Notes: a model not told the origin generated them from the sequence alone. A stretch of 64,000 bases of DNA from Nocardia camponoti (GCF_014646135.1 NZ_BMMW01000003.1:218947-282946), one strand, 5' to 3'. Shown: positions 1 to 7,585, counted from the first letter of the stretch. Made by a program: numbers and translations.

Positions 1-363
1 CAACAGAAATCGTTCGAAGCAGCGACACTCGACCTACTGCGCGCGACACAACCCGATCTCTACCTGCTCATCCTCGACACCGCCCAATTGCGTCAGGTGC
101 GCTGGGTGAGCGAGCCGGTACCCAATCTGCGGTGGCGCGGGGTCGATGAGCGCGAGATGGTGCACCCCGACGACCGCGCGCGCGTCGCCGAGATTCGCAC
201 GCGAATCCTCAACGGGGACAAGCGCGCTGGCGTGCGTGACCTGCGGCTATCGACGGAATCGGGTGGTTGGCTCACCGCCGATGTCGAGGTGTCGCCGCTG
301 CCGGGCGGTGGCCGCGACGACATCCCCGCGTTCGTTTTGGCGCAGGTGCAAGTTACGGGCTAG
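1..363 (+). CDS. PAS-domain protein, C-terminal part (5' end outside window)
   Basis: Open frame from the first base to a TAG at 361-363, so only the last 120 residues are visible. The visible part looks like the end of a PAS/PAC sensor fold: an RWVSEPVP stretch, the typical VHPDDRARV loop, then a basic strand and a GGW turn followed by alternating strands. No kinase, cyclase or DNA-binding motif follows, so the output domain, if any, is upstream. It converges on mtnP with a 26-bp gap. Family assignment rests on the PAS-like pattern only; ligand and signal are unknown. Confidence 0.6.
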   Translation, partial: QQKSFEAATLDLLRATQPDLYLLILDTAQLRQVRWVSEPVPNLRWRGVDEREMVHPDDRARVAEIRTRILNGDKRAGVRDLRLSTESGGWLTADVEVSPLPGGGRDDIPAFVLAQVQVTG

Positions 364-389
364 CGCTGCTGATTTGCTCGACAGGCCAG

Positions 390-1199
390 TTACGGCAGTT
401 CGAACGGCAGCGTCACGCCCGTGTGCACCGTGCAGCGGGGGCACGTTTCCTCGCTGTCGACCCCCGCGACCGCGCGTCGCATCAGTTCCTTGAACGGCCC
501 GAGGTTCTTTTTGAACTCGGCGAACACATCGACCGCGTGCACGCCTTCGCCCTCTTCGAGACCGGCGTCGAGGTCGGTGATCAGCGCGACAGCCGAGTAG
601 CACATCTCGAGCTCACGGGCCAGAACGGCTTCGGGGTGGCCGGTCATGTTGACCAGGTCCCAGCCTTGCGCGGCGAACCAGCGGCTTTCGGCGCGGGTCG
701 AAAAACGCGGGCCTTCGACGACGACCATCGTGCCCGAGTCTTCGACGCGCAGCGTGTCGTCGGCAGCCTTGATCGCGGCGGAACGCAGGTCGTCGCAGTA
801 GGGGTCAGCGAACGAGACGTGGATGCCGCCGCCGTCGAAGAAGGTCTGCGGGCGGCCCGACGTGCGGTCGACCAGTTGCTCGGGCACCGCGACCGTGCCC
901 GGACCCCAGTCAGCGCGCAGGCTCCCGACCGCGCACGGCGCGAAAATCCGCCGCACACCGAGCGAACGCAGCGCCCACATGTTGGCGCGGTAGGGCAGGG
1001 TGTGCGGGGCGTATTCGTGCGACTTGCCGTGACGCGGCACGAACGCGACGGCGCGTCCCTCGACCTCACCGATGGCGATCGGGGCGCTCGGCGCACCGTA
1101 GGGCGTCTCGACGTCGACGTGCTCAACGCCCGCGTCGAAGAAGTCGTAGAAACCGCTGCCGCCGATGACAGCGAGCGCGGGACGGGGAAGCGAACTCAT
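390..1199 (-). CDS. mtnP: S-methyl-5'-thioadenosine phosphorylase
   Basis: 269 residues, usual length for the MTAP/PNP family. It phosphorolyses methylthioadenosine to adenine and methylthioribose-1-phosphate in the cytosol (methionine salvage, polyamine by-product recycling). Visible motifs are the N-terminal IGGSGFYDF phosphate loop, PRHGKSHEY, YRANMWALRSLG, the EGPRFSTRAESR segment and the NMTGHPEAVLARELE nucleoside-binding segment. The ATG at 1199 was chosen because the family begins just before the IGGSGF loop; the longer upstream frame would run into the divergent csoR gene. M. tuberculosis Rv0535 is the likely counterpart. A CsoR-like operator lies between this gene and csoR and could affect both. 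Confidence 0.9.
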   Translation of the reverse strand: MSSLPRPALAVIGGSGFYDFFDAGVEHVDVETPYGAPSAPIAIGEVEGRAVAFVPRHGKSHEYAPHTLPYRANMWALRSLGVRRIFAPCAVGSLRADWGPGTVAVPEQLVDRTSGRPQTFFDGGGIHVSFADPYCDDLRSAAIKAADDTLRVEDSGTMVVVEGPRFSTRAESRWFAAQGWDLVNMTGHPEAVLARELEMCYSAVALITDLDAGLEEGEGVHAVDVFAEFKKNLGPFKELMRRAVAGVDSEETCPRCTVHTGVTLPFELP

Positions 1200-1234
1200 G
1201 CGTGCGACCTTATCTGACAATTCCCGCACAACCC

Positions 1235-1253
1235 TGTACCCTAGGGGGGTATT
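1235..1253. promoter_or_regulatory. Predicted CsoR operator
   Basis: The stretch TACCCTAGGGGGGTA (1237-1251) is a near-palindrome of the C/G-tract type bound by CsoR repressors. It lies about 45 bp before the csoR start and 37 bp before the divergent mtnP start. Family knowledge: CsoR binds G-tract-containing pseudo-palindromes in its own promoter and releases them on Cu(I) binding. Autoregulation is inferred from position and sequence. Confidence 0.6.
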
Positions 1254-1295
1254 AGCTCGGCACCGCGAGCTGCCTGGCCCCGCGAGGAGACCACC

Positions 1296-1634
1296 GTGAC
1301 CGAATCCGAGAACCCAACCACTTCGCCCGACCAGTGCCACTCGACCCATCAGGCGCACGGCTACATCACCGCGAAAGACGACTACCTCAAGCGGTTACGT
1401 CGCATCGAGGGCCAGTCACGCGGGTTGCAGCGCATGGTCGAAGAGGAAAAGTACTGCATCGACATCCTCACCCAGGTTTCGGCGATGACCAAGGCGCTGC
1501 AAGCTGTCGCGATGGGCTTGCTTGAAGACCACATCAGCCATTGCGTTGTCGACGCGGCCGTGGCTGGTGGGCCGGAAGCCGAAGCCAAGATCAAGGAAGC
1601 AACCGACGCGATCGCGCGTTTGGTCCGGTCCTAA
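1296..1634 (+). CDS. csoR: Copper-sensing repressor, CsoR family
   Basis: 112 residues, all-helical CsoR/RcnR fold. The Cu(I) ligands have the exact family spacing: Cys54 (preceded by Tyr53), then His79 and Cys83, i.e. C-x24-H-x3-C as in M. tuberculosis CsoR. The LRRIEGQ motif of helix 1 is present. An N-terminal tail of about 20 residues has an extra Cys14 and several His. GTG start at 1296 with GAGGAG at 1284-1289. The gene overlaps the convergent nitrilase-like gene by 4 bp. No copper exporter (ctpV/copZ type) follows, so its targets beyond itself are probably elsewhere. The metal assignment is by ligand pattern. Confidence 0.9.
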   Translation: MTESENPTTSPDQCHSTHQAHGYITAKDDYLKRLRRIEGQSRGLQRMVEEEKYCIDILTQVSAMTKALQAVAMGLLEDHISHCVVDAAVAGGPEAEAKIKEATDAIARLVRS

Positions 1635-2494
1635 CCGGCCGCCCAGTCCATCCAGGGATCGGCGGATTCCGCGACGACAACATCGGCGACGAGCAAGCCG
1701 GACTCGCCCGACTTGAGCGGCGGCACCAGGTCGTTCCCCTCCGACGACAGGATGCGCGCCACGTCACCGCCGCCGCGCAGTCGCACGAAACCGGGGGAAC
1801 GCCGGTCGCGCACCGACCAACCGCCGAGTGGCGCGACGGCAGCGGACGCGATCACCGCGACGCCGGCGTCGCGCGCGTACTGCGCGCTCACCGACGCGTT
1901 CACCGCGACAACGATGTCGTCGCTGACCTCGTGATATTCGGTGAAACCAGAGAACGCGGCAACGTGGACCTGCTCCCGCCACAGGTCCGCGCGCCGGTCT
2001 GGGCACAGGTGGTCGGCGCCGCCGAGCACGCCGATCCTGCCCAGTTCGGTATCGACAACAGGCGGCAAACCCACTCCGTCGTCGAAAACTTCCCGCTCCA
2101 AATGCGTCGGGGACGGTTTGCGTGATACCCGAACGATGCCTGCAGGGCTGATCACCGCATGCGCAAGATAAAGTGCCTGACCTGCGCGTTCAGCGAAGCC
2201 AAGCACGACCCACGTGTGCGCCCAGCGCGCGGCGTCGGCGATCGCGCGCAATTCGGGACCGTCGGCGCTCATGGCGTTGGCCAGGTAGCGTGCGCGAAAA
2301 TCGCCGTCCCAGTCGACGGCGGAATGCCACAGCCACCACGGATAGCCGGGCACAAACGCGTCGGGAAAGGCGATCAGGTTCGCGCCGACGGCTGCCGCAT
2401 CCTCGATGTAGCTGAGGGTTTGGGCGACACCGGCCGCCAGATCAAGCCAGGCGGGCTCGGCTTGCACCGCCGCCGCACGGAACTGGATCGTCAT
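1631..2494 (-). CDS. Nitrilase-superfamily protein lacking the catalytic Cys (copy 1)
   Basis: 287 residues that align along their length with aliphatic nitrilases: AAAVQAEPAW start, AFPDAFVPGYPWW, RKPSPTHLER, an EQVHVAAFSG segment and a late RGGGDVARI. Family knowledge: the Glu-Lys-Cys triad sits in FPE, RKxxPT and NCWE. Here Lys126 is kept, but Glu is replaced by Asp45, and the segment matching GALNCWEH reads GVLGGADH, so the nucleophile position is Gly159. A Cys at 164 is five residues away and not equivalent. It is therefore unlikely to hydrolyse nitriles by the known mechanism; a binding or sensing role is possible. ATG with GAGGAG upstream. Last unit of a tandem araC-nit triplicate. Confidence 0.8.
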   Translation of the reverse strand: MTIQFRAAAVQAEPAWLDLAAGVAQTLSYIEDAAAVGANLIAFPDAFVPGYPWWLWHSAVDWDGDFRARYLANAMSADGPELRAIADAARWAHTWVVLGFAERAGQALYLAHAVISPAGIVRVSRKPSPTHLEREVFDDGVGLPPVVDTELGRIGVLGGADHLCPDRRADLWREQVHVAAFSGFTEYHEVSDDIVVAVNASVSAQYARDAGVAVIASAAVAPLGGWSVRDRRSPGFVRLRGGGDVARILSSEGNDLVPPLKSGESGLLVADVVVAESADPWMDWAAG

Positions 2495-2522
2495 AGCAAC
2501 TCCTCGTTCCCCCTCGAAAACC

Positions 2523-2539
2523 AGTGTGCTGCAAACACT
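2523..2539. promoter_or_regulatory. Inverted repeat in the promoter region of nitrilase-like copy 1
   Basis: AGTGT and ACACT are separated by 7 nt (GCTGCAA). A longer version with the same 7-nt spacing (AATGTGT/ACACATT) lies at the same relative place before copy 3. Between copies 1 and 3, the spacer shares the CAA-ACAC end. No equivalent was seen before copy 2. Either a promoter element or a second regulator site; role not known. Confidence 0.35.
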
Positions 2540-2559
2540 TCTGTTCGCTAAGTCATTCG

Positions 2560-2586
2560 CCGCCAGCTCACTGACAATTAGTGCCA
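2560..2586. promoter_or_regulatory. Predicted AraC operator, copy 1
   Basis: Pattern GCCA-N6-TGACA-N6-GCCA, the two GCCA elements being 21 bp apart (two helical turns) with TGACA exactly midway. The right half-site is GTGCCA, the left CCGCCA. It overlaps the araC copy-1 stop codon (2578-2580) and ends about 65 bp before the nitrilase-like start at 2494. The same arrangement recurs before copies 2 and 3. AraC/XylS activators commonly bind direct repeats spaced by two turns; the assignment to the neighbouring regulator is inference. Confidence 0.55.
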
Positions 2587-3555
2587 GCCGCGCCGGAATT
2601 CACCTGGCGTCATGCCGGTGACCTGACGAAAGACCCGATAGAAGTGGCGTTCTGACGTGAACCCCGCGGCGAAGGCGATCGCGGACGGCGATGCCGTTGA
2701 TTGCCGCAGCATCCGTTGGGAGTGGCGAATGCGTAAGTCGCGCAAGGTAATTCCCACGCTCTCGCCGGGTCGGTCGAAAAGCCGGAAGAGGGTGCGTGTT
2801 GAGATGTGACAGGCGGCGGCGATTTCGGCGGTGGTGAGGTCGGGGTTGTGGAAGTTGTTGCGGAGAAAGGCGAGCACCTGTTCGCGACGGAACGCATCGG
2901 CGGGAGCCTCGACGGGTTTGGCGCCGGAGGCGAAAAGGATGAGCGAGCTGATCATGTCGAGTGCGGTTCTCGCGAGCACATTCGCCTGCTCGGGTGCGGT
3001 TTCGCGGAGGCTGGCCAGACCGAGGAAGTAGTTGGCGATGAGCGTGATCGCCGGGTCGTTCGGCAAGATCGTCGCGGATTGGATCGACGCGTTCGCCAGG
3101 CCGGGCTGGGCGCGTAGTAGGCGCGTCGGAACTTGGATAATGATCATTTCGAACGGGTCGGTGCCATCCCAGATCGAAGGCAACGCCGAGTCGAGAATGG
3201 TGAGCTGACCCGGCCCAGTAGGCGCGGTGCGACCCTCCTGGGTGAGGACCGGCCGCCCACCGATGCCAACGCTGACGAAGAGGTATTCCTCACCCGCCGC
3301 GCTCACATGTCTGCGCGATCGCCGAAAGATCTGATTCGACCCCGCGTGCCTGACCAACTCGAACCCGGCCCCGCCAGGCAACCCGCTTGCCACAAACCCG
3401 CCGGTGACCGGTTGTTCATCGACGGCCGTGTCCAAGGCGAACGGGATGTGATACCCATCGGTCATCAGCGCGACCCACTCGTCAAACCGAGGGTCGCGCG
3501 AGTTCGGCACGTAAAACTGTGCGGGCGAACTACTTTGGGGTTCCGACCGGAACAT
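2578..3555 (-). CDS. AraC/XylS-family transcriptional regulator (copy 1)
   Basis: 325 residues. The N-terminal 200 or so residues match the AraC-binding-like domain seen in NitR- and FeaR-type activators (SRRHVSAAGEEYLFVSV, then a jelly-roll-like segment). The C-terminal 100 residues carry two helix-turn-helix motifs: EIAAACHISTRTLFRLF and AIAFAAGFTSERHFYRVFRQVTGMTPGEFR. Located directly upstream of, and co-oriented with, a nitrilase-like gene, the arrangement of nitR-nitA in Rhodococcus. The likely role is ligand-dependent activation of that gene through the site at 2560-2586. The effector is unknown. Confidence 0.85.
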   Translation of the reverse strand: MFRSEPQSSSPAQFYVPNSRDPRFDEWVALMTDGYHIPFALDTAVDEQPVTGGFVASGLPGGAGFELVRHAGSNQIFRRSRRHVSAAGEEYLFVSVGIGGRPVLTQEGRTAPTGPGQLTILDSALPSIWDGTDPFEMIIIQVPTRLLRAQPGLANASIQSATILPNDPAITLIANYFLGLASLRETAPEQANVLARTALDMISSLILFASGAKPVEAPADAFRREQVLAFLRNNFHNPDLTTAEIAAACHISTRTLFRLFDRPGESVGITLRDLRIRHSQRMLRQSTASPSAIAFAAGFTSERHFYRVFRQVTGMTPGEFRRGWH

Positions 3556-3670
3556 GGCGCCACCATAGCGCCGATAACGTCACCGAGCCAGCCGTTCCCA
3601 ATTCCGAAAACCCCAGTGTGCGACCTGTTTTCGTGAGGGATTCACCCGGCAGTGTCCCGATTACGCACCG

Positions 3671-4546
3671 CTATGCCGGGGTCAGTGCGGCGCCCCGGCG
3701 CGTTCCGGCGATGGAGCTCAGCAGCGTCAGGTCCGCGACGACTAGGCCCTCTTCGCCCTCGGGCAGCGGCGTCGCCAATTCCTGGCCGCTCGGGCCGAAC
3801 ACGCGTGACACTCCCCCACCACCGTGCAACAAGCGACGGTCGGGGCCCGATGAGTCGGCGACTTCCCAACCGCTGACGGGAACAACCGCGACCGGGGCGA
3901 TGACGAACGTCGCATGGTCAAGGGCGTAGCGAACACTCGTCGCGCACGCGACATCGCGGGTGGGATCAGGCTCGTCGCCCTGGGCAACCGTGAATCCCGA
4001 CCACGCGGCGACATGAATTTGTTCGCGTGCGGCGCGCAGGTGCGCGACCCTCTCCGCGTCGGCGTGGTCGCTGCCACCGAGCACCCCAATGCGGCCGTGT
4101 TCGGTCGCTTTAATCAACGGCGTGGAAGTGCATTTCGCGAAAACAGACTGCTCTAACCCGACCGGCGACGCTTTACGCGCGATTGTGATCGTGCCTGTGC
4201 TTTCCACCAATGCCTGCGACATAAACACCTGCCGCCCAACACGTTCGGCGAAACCCAAACTCACCGCGATACCGCGCCTGCGCGCCGCGTAACTGACCGC
4301 CCGTAACTCAGGACCTTCCGCCGAAAGCGAATTAGCTAGGTACCGCGCCTGGAACTCGTCGCCCCATTCCACCGATCGCAACCACATCCACCAGGGAAAA
4401 CCCGGCAGAAACGTTTCCGGAAACGCGACAAGCTGGCAGTCCGCGTCGGCGGCGGCGTAGACAAATTCGGTCACCTGTTCGATGCCCGCTGCTTTGTTCA
4501 ACCACTTCGGCTCCGCCTGCACCGCGGCAACGCGCACTTGCTTCAT
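3671..4546 (-). CDS. Nitrilase-superfamily protein lacking the catalytic Cys (copy 2)
   Basis: 291 residues, clearly paralogous to copies 1 and 3 (VRVAAVQAEPKWLNKAAG, AFPETFLPGFPWWMW, EQIHVAAWSGFT, LLHGGGGVSRVFGPSGQELATPLPEGEEG in pieces). Triad Glu44 and Lys125 are retained, but the nucleophile motif NCWE reads GGSD, placing Gly158 at the Cys position. The C-terminal GPSGQELA-PLPEGEEG segment is as in true nitrilases, so the fold is probably intact. ATG at 4546 with AAGGAG upstream. Preceded by its own araC gene with a 68-bp gap that carries its promoter. Confidence 0.8.
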   Translation of the reverse strand: MKQVRVAAVQAEPKWLNKAAGIEQVTEFVYAAADADCQLVAFPETFLPGFPWWMWLRSVEWGDEFQARYLANSLSAEGPELRAVSYAARRRGIAVSLGFAERVGRQVFMSQALVESTGTITIARKASPVGLEQSVFAKCTSTPLIKATEHGRIGVLGGSDHADAERVAHLRAAREQIHVAAWSGFTVAQGDEPDPTRDVACATSVRYALDHATFVIAPVAVVPVSGWEVADSSGPDRRLLHGGGGVSRVFGPSGQELATPLPEGEEGLVVADLTLLSSIAGTRRGAALTPA

Positions 4547-4614
4547 CGCGACTCCTTGTCTTCCTTGTCAAAGCGCCAATTTCACTCTGGCTGACTCGGT
4601 CGCGATTTAAACCG

Positions 4615-5562
4615 TCAGCGCGTGCCAGGCTCATGACAATTCGTGCCAGCAAGTGCCGCACGATATTGCCCCGGCGTCACCCCAACAAGCTCGCCAAAGG
4701 TGCGGTAAAACTGGCGTTCCGACGCGAATCCCGACCCACGCGCCGCGGCGGCCACCGAATTGCCTTGAGCGAGAATCTGTTTCGCCCGTTCGACGCGAAG
4801 TGTTCGCAAGTACCCGCCGAGACCGCCGTCAATCCCGTCGACCATCCGGTAAAGCGTGCGGCGCGACACCTGGCAGCCCGCGGCGACACGGTCGGCGGTG
4901 AGGTCGGGGTCGGTGAAGTGCGCCCGGACGTAGTCGAGCACTTGCTGCCGCAGCAACGCCGACATATCGGTCTTCCCCGGCTCCGACCCTGCCGCGATCG
5001 ACGCCGCGCTGCCAAGCAGATTGATCCCCGATCCCGCGAGCATCGCGGCAGCACGCGGGTTGGCATCGCGCATCGCGGCGACGCGGCGGAAGTACGACGC
5101 GATCATCGGCCCGACCCGGTCCGCGATCACCAACCCAGCGGGCCAGTCGTCAGGACGTATGCCGAGGACGTCGCGCACCCGGTCTCGTTCGACGCGAATC
5201 GTCACGTCCTCGATATCGCCTTCGCTTCGCCACGCGATCGTTTGGGTTGTGTCGTAGAAAATCATCGAACCTGGCTTAAGTACCGAGCGTCGACCACCGT
5301 GCTCGACGCGCGCGGTACCAGCGACAACGATGCTGCCGATCACGTGGACAGCGTCGGCACGGGCGATGTGCCGACGCGTCCGCCTTAGTTCGTGCCCGCC
5401 CGCGGTCACGGTCCCGACCGAGACTTCGCCGAAGGACGTCGCGGCCATCCGACCATGAAACGGACCGGGCACGGTCGGCGAAATCGACACCTCAGTCAGC
5501 GAGCCCGCGACGACCGCGGCCCACTCATCGAATGCCTCTTTGCCCGCAAACCCAATCTGCAC
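4615..5562 (-). CDS. AraC/XylS-family transcriptional regulator (copy 2)
   Basis: 315 residues. N-terminal AraC-binding-like domain (MQIGFAGKEAFDEW start, RRTRRHIARADAVHVIGSIVVAG) and C-terminal double HTH (RVAAGCQVSRRTLYRMV and GSGFASERQFYRTFGELVGVTPGQYR). Unlike the other copies, the operator-like site for its downstream nitrilase gene lies inside its own 3' end (4622-4648), so the coding sequence and regulatory DNA overlap. Probably activates copy 2 of the nitrilase-like set. Confidence 0.85.
   Translation of the reverse strand: MQIGFAGKEAFDEWAAVVAGSLTEVSISPTVPGPFHGRMAATSFGEVSVGTVTAGGHELRRTRRHIARADAVHVIGSIVVAGTARVEHGGRRSVLKPGSMIFYDTTQTIAWRSEGDIEDVTIRVERDRVRDVLGIRPDDWPAGLVIADRVGPMIASYFRRVAAMRDANPRAAAMLAGSGINLLGSAASIAAGSEPGKTDMSALLRQQVLDYVRAHFTDPDLTADRVAAGCQVSRRTLYRMVDGIDGGLGGYLRTLRVERAKQILAQGNSVAAAARGSGFASERQFYRTFGELVGVTPGQYRAALAGTNCHEPGTR
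4622..4648. promoter_or_regulatory. Predicted AraC operator, copy 2
   Basis: GTGCCA-N6-TGACA-N4-GTGCCA, the two GTGCCA half-sites 21 bp apart, embedded in the last codons of araC copy 2. It lies about 75 bp before the start of nitrilase-like copy 2. Same geometry as the sites at 2560 and 6589, while the intervening bases differ, which argues for selection on the half-sites. Confidence 0.6.
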
Positions 5563-5595
5563 TGACGGAATTATCCCATCTGGCAGAGAACCGCG

Positions 5596-6510
5596 TCACG
5601 CCCACTCGATATCGGCGGTTGAACCGCGGTCGTCTGGGGTAATCAAGGGGGCTGCCGTGCGCCGGACAACGCGGGTGAGGTTGAGGTTGAGGTCGGCGTA
5701 GATGATGCCCTCCTCGCCCTCGGGCAGCGGCTGCGCGAGTTCTTGCCCGCTCGGCCCGATAATCCGCGCGACCCCGCCGCCGCCACGCAGGAGTCGCCGG
5801 TCAGGTTGATTCGCGTCCATCACTTCCCAGCCACGCACGGGCACCACAGCGACCGGCGCGATCACGAACACGCGATGGTCGATGGCATAGCGCACGCTCG
5901 TCGCGCAGACGATGTCGGTGGACGTGTCGATGTCGCCGTGGCAGATCGTGAAACCCGACCATGACGCGACATGCACCTGTTCGCCAGCGGAACGCATGCC
6001 CGCGCGGGCGTCGGCGCGATTGTGGTCAGCGCCCCCGAGCACGCCAACGCGCGCGAATCCGGTGTCGCGCACGAGCGCGGGCGCCGACGCCGCACCGCTG
6101 GCGAACACGGTCTGCTCAAGCCCGGTCGGGCGAGCTTTGCGCGCGACAGCGAGGTCGCCGCTTGCACTAATGAGCGCCTGCGCTAGGTAGACCGAGTCAC
6201 GCGACCGCTCCGCGAAACCCAAGCTCACGCAAACTTTTCGCGCTTTAACGACCGACGAAATCGCAGCCAATTCCCGACCGTCGATCGTGAGCGAATTCGC
6301 CTGATAACGTGCGCGGAACTCGTCGCCCCATTCCACCGAATTCAGCCACATCCACCAGGGAAATCCCGGCAGCATGGTTTCGGGAAACGCGATGAGCTCG
6401 GCGCCCGCATCGGCAGCGGTCTCAATCAGTTCGATAACGTGGTCTACGCCCGCCGCTTTGTTGAGCCATTTCGGCTCAGCCTGCACTGCGGCTACCCGCG
6501 TCTGATTCAT
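5596..6510 (-). CDS. Nitrilase-superfamily protein lacking the catalytic Cys (copy 3)
   Basis: 304 residues. Start placed at the ATG at 6510 because the conserved TRVAAVQAEPKW follows at once and an AGGGGA ribosome site precedes it; a longer frame upstream has no homology to the family. Glu44 (AFPETMLPGFPWW) and Lys125 (ARKARPTGLEQ) are present, but the NCWE motif reads GGAD, so Gly160 replaces the nucleophile. Closest to copy 2 in sequence. First of the three nitrilase-like genes in transcription order, 128 bp after araC copy 3. Confidence 0.8.
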   Translation of the reverse strand: MNQTRVAAVQAEPKWLNKAAGVDHVIELIETAADAGAELIAFPETMLPGFPWWMWLNSVEWGDEFRARYQANSLTIDGRELAAISSVVKARKVCVSLGFAERSRDSVYLAQALISASGDLAVARKARPTGLEQTVFASGAASAPALVRDTGFARVGVLGGADHNRADARAGMRSAGEQVHVASWSGFTICHGDIDTSTDIVCATSVRYAIDHRVFVIAPVAVVPVRGWEVMDANQPDRRLLRGGGGVARIIGPSGQELAQPLPEGEEGIIYADLNLNLTRVVRRTAAPLITPDDRGSTADIEWA

Positions 6511-6534
6511 CGCAGTCCCCTTCGCTACCCACTC

Positions 6535-6555
6535 AATGTGTACTCCAAACACATT
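6535..6555. promoter_or_regulatory. Inverted repeat in the promoter region of nitrilase-like copy 3
   Basis: Perfect 7-bp inverted repeat AATGTGT/ACACATT with a 7-nt centre, 25 bp before the start codon. The position is close to where the promoter -10 or transcription start should be. A shorter version is at 2523-2539. Confidence 0.4.
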
Positions 6556-6588
6556 GGTAGACAACCCTGTTCGACGTACTGCCACGGC

Positions 6589-6615
6589 GTGCCACGCGAC
6601 TGACACAGCGTGCCA
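6589..6615. promoter_or_regulatory. Predicted AraC operator, copy 3
   Basis: GTGCCA-N6-TGACA-N4-GTGCCA with 21-bp half-site spacing, in the araC3-nit3 intergenic region, about 79 bp before the nitrilase-like start. Here it is entirely non-coding, so conservation relative to copies 1 and 2 cannot be due to protein sequence. Confidence 0.6.
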
Positions 6616-6637
6616 TTTGTGACAAACCAGCCACGGA

Positions 6638-7585
6638 CTAAGGCAGCGCCGCCCGCGCTAATCCGGTCCGAAACTGCCCCGGCGTCATTCCCGTTGTCGC
6701 ACGAAAAACTCGATAGAACTGACGCTCGGAAGCGAATCCCGCGAGCACTGCCGTCGCCGCCGCTGACCTGCCAGGATGGGTCTTCAGCATCGCCTTCGCT
6801 CGGTCAACGCGCATCGCCCATAACCGGCCCATCACCCCAAATTCGCCGCCTTCAAAAAGGCGATACAGCGTGCGGCGCGACATCAAACAGCCGCGCGCGA
6901 TCTCGTCAATTGTCAGGTTGGCGTCACCGCACTGTTTACGCATGAAATCGAGAACTTGCGCCACCCCCATCGCCCGCGCGCCCTCCTCATTTGGCAATTC
7001 GCCTGCCGCGAGCGAGATCGCCGACACGATAAGGCCTGGCAGGTGCACCGCCAACTCGGCCGCCCGATCCGTGTCAGAGAGATTGAGCCGCGCCAGATTT
7101 CGCACGAAATCGATGACAACGCCCGCAGCGGAATCGGGGCCCATCCGCAGCCCGGTCGGCAACACGCGACCCGACCAACCGTGCTGGAGAAGCGTTTCGA
7201 ATTCAACGCCGACGACCAGCCGTTCAAGCGGATCGGCACCGCCAAACGTGACCGGGCTACGACTATCGAGCAGCACCATCTCACCCGCGCCGAATTCGAC
7301 GTCACGCCCAGACTGTGTGACGTGGCTTCGCCCCGCGAGCCCGATCGAAAGGAACAACTTCTCGGTGCTCGATCGCGCAACCATCCGTGAATTGCGCCGA
7401 GCCTGGTATCCGTCACTACGAAGATGCGCGAATTCGGTCGCGCCTAAATGAGCGCGTGCGATCGCGCCACTAAAAGTGGTCCCAGGTGGTCTCGCATCTA
7501 ATGCCACCGGTACGAAACTGCTGGCTAGCACTGATTCCCACTCGTCAACTGACGAAGCGAGGATTTTCCCACCAATCGTCTGCAT
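6638..7585 (-). CDS. AraC/XylS-family transcriptional regulator (copy 3)
   Basis: 315 residues. AraC-binding-like N-terminal domain (RRNSRMVARSSTEKLFLSIGLAG) and C-terminal HTH pair (EIARGCLMSRRTLYRLFEGG and AGFASERQFYRVFRATTGMTPGQFR). First gene of the tandem araC-nit-araC-nit-araC-nit series, so it may be the ancestral or the leading unit. The effector-binding domains of the three copies differ much more than the HTH regions, suggesting different ligands but a common DNA site. Confidence 0.85.
   Translation of the reverse strand: MQTIGGKILASSVDEWESVLASSFVPVALDARPPGTTFSGAIARAHLGATEFAHLRSDGYQARRNSRMVARSSTEKLFLSIGLAGRSHVTQSGRDVEFGAGEMVLLDSRSPVTFGGADPLERLVVGVEFETLLQHGWSGRVLPTGLRMGPDSAAGVVIDFVRNLARLNLSDTDRAAELAVHLPGLIVSAISLAAGELPNEEGARAMGVAQVLDFMRKQCGDANLTIDEIARGCLMSRRTLYRLFEGGEFGVMGRLWAMRVDRAKAMLKTHPGRSAAATAVLAGFASERQFYRVFRATTGMTPGQFRTGLARAALP

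Noticed and set aside
390..1634. mtnP and csoR as one functional copper or methionine operon.
   Set aside because: The genes are divergent and only the small operator region links them; kept as a low-interest finding instead.
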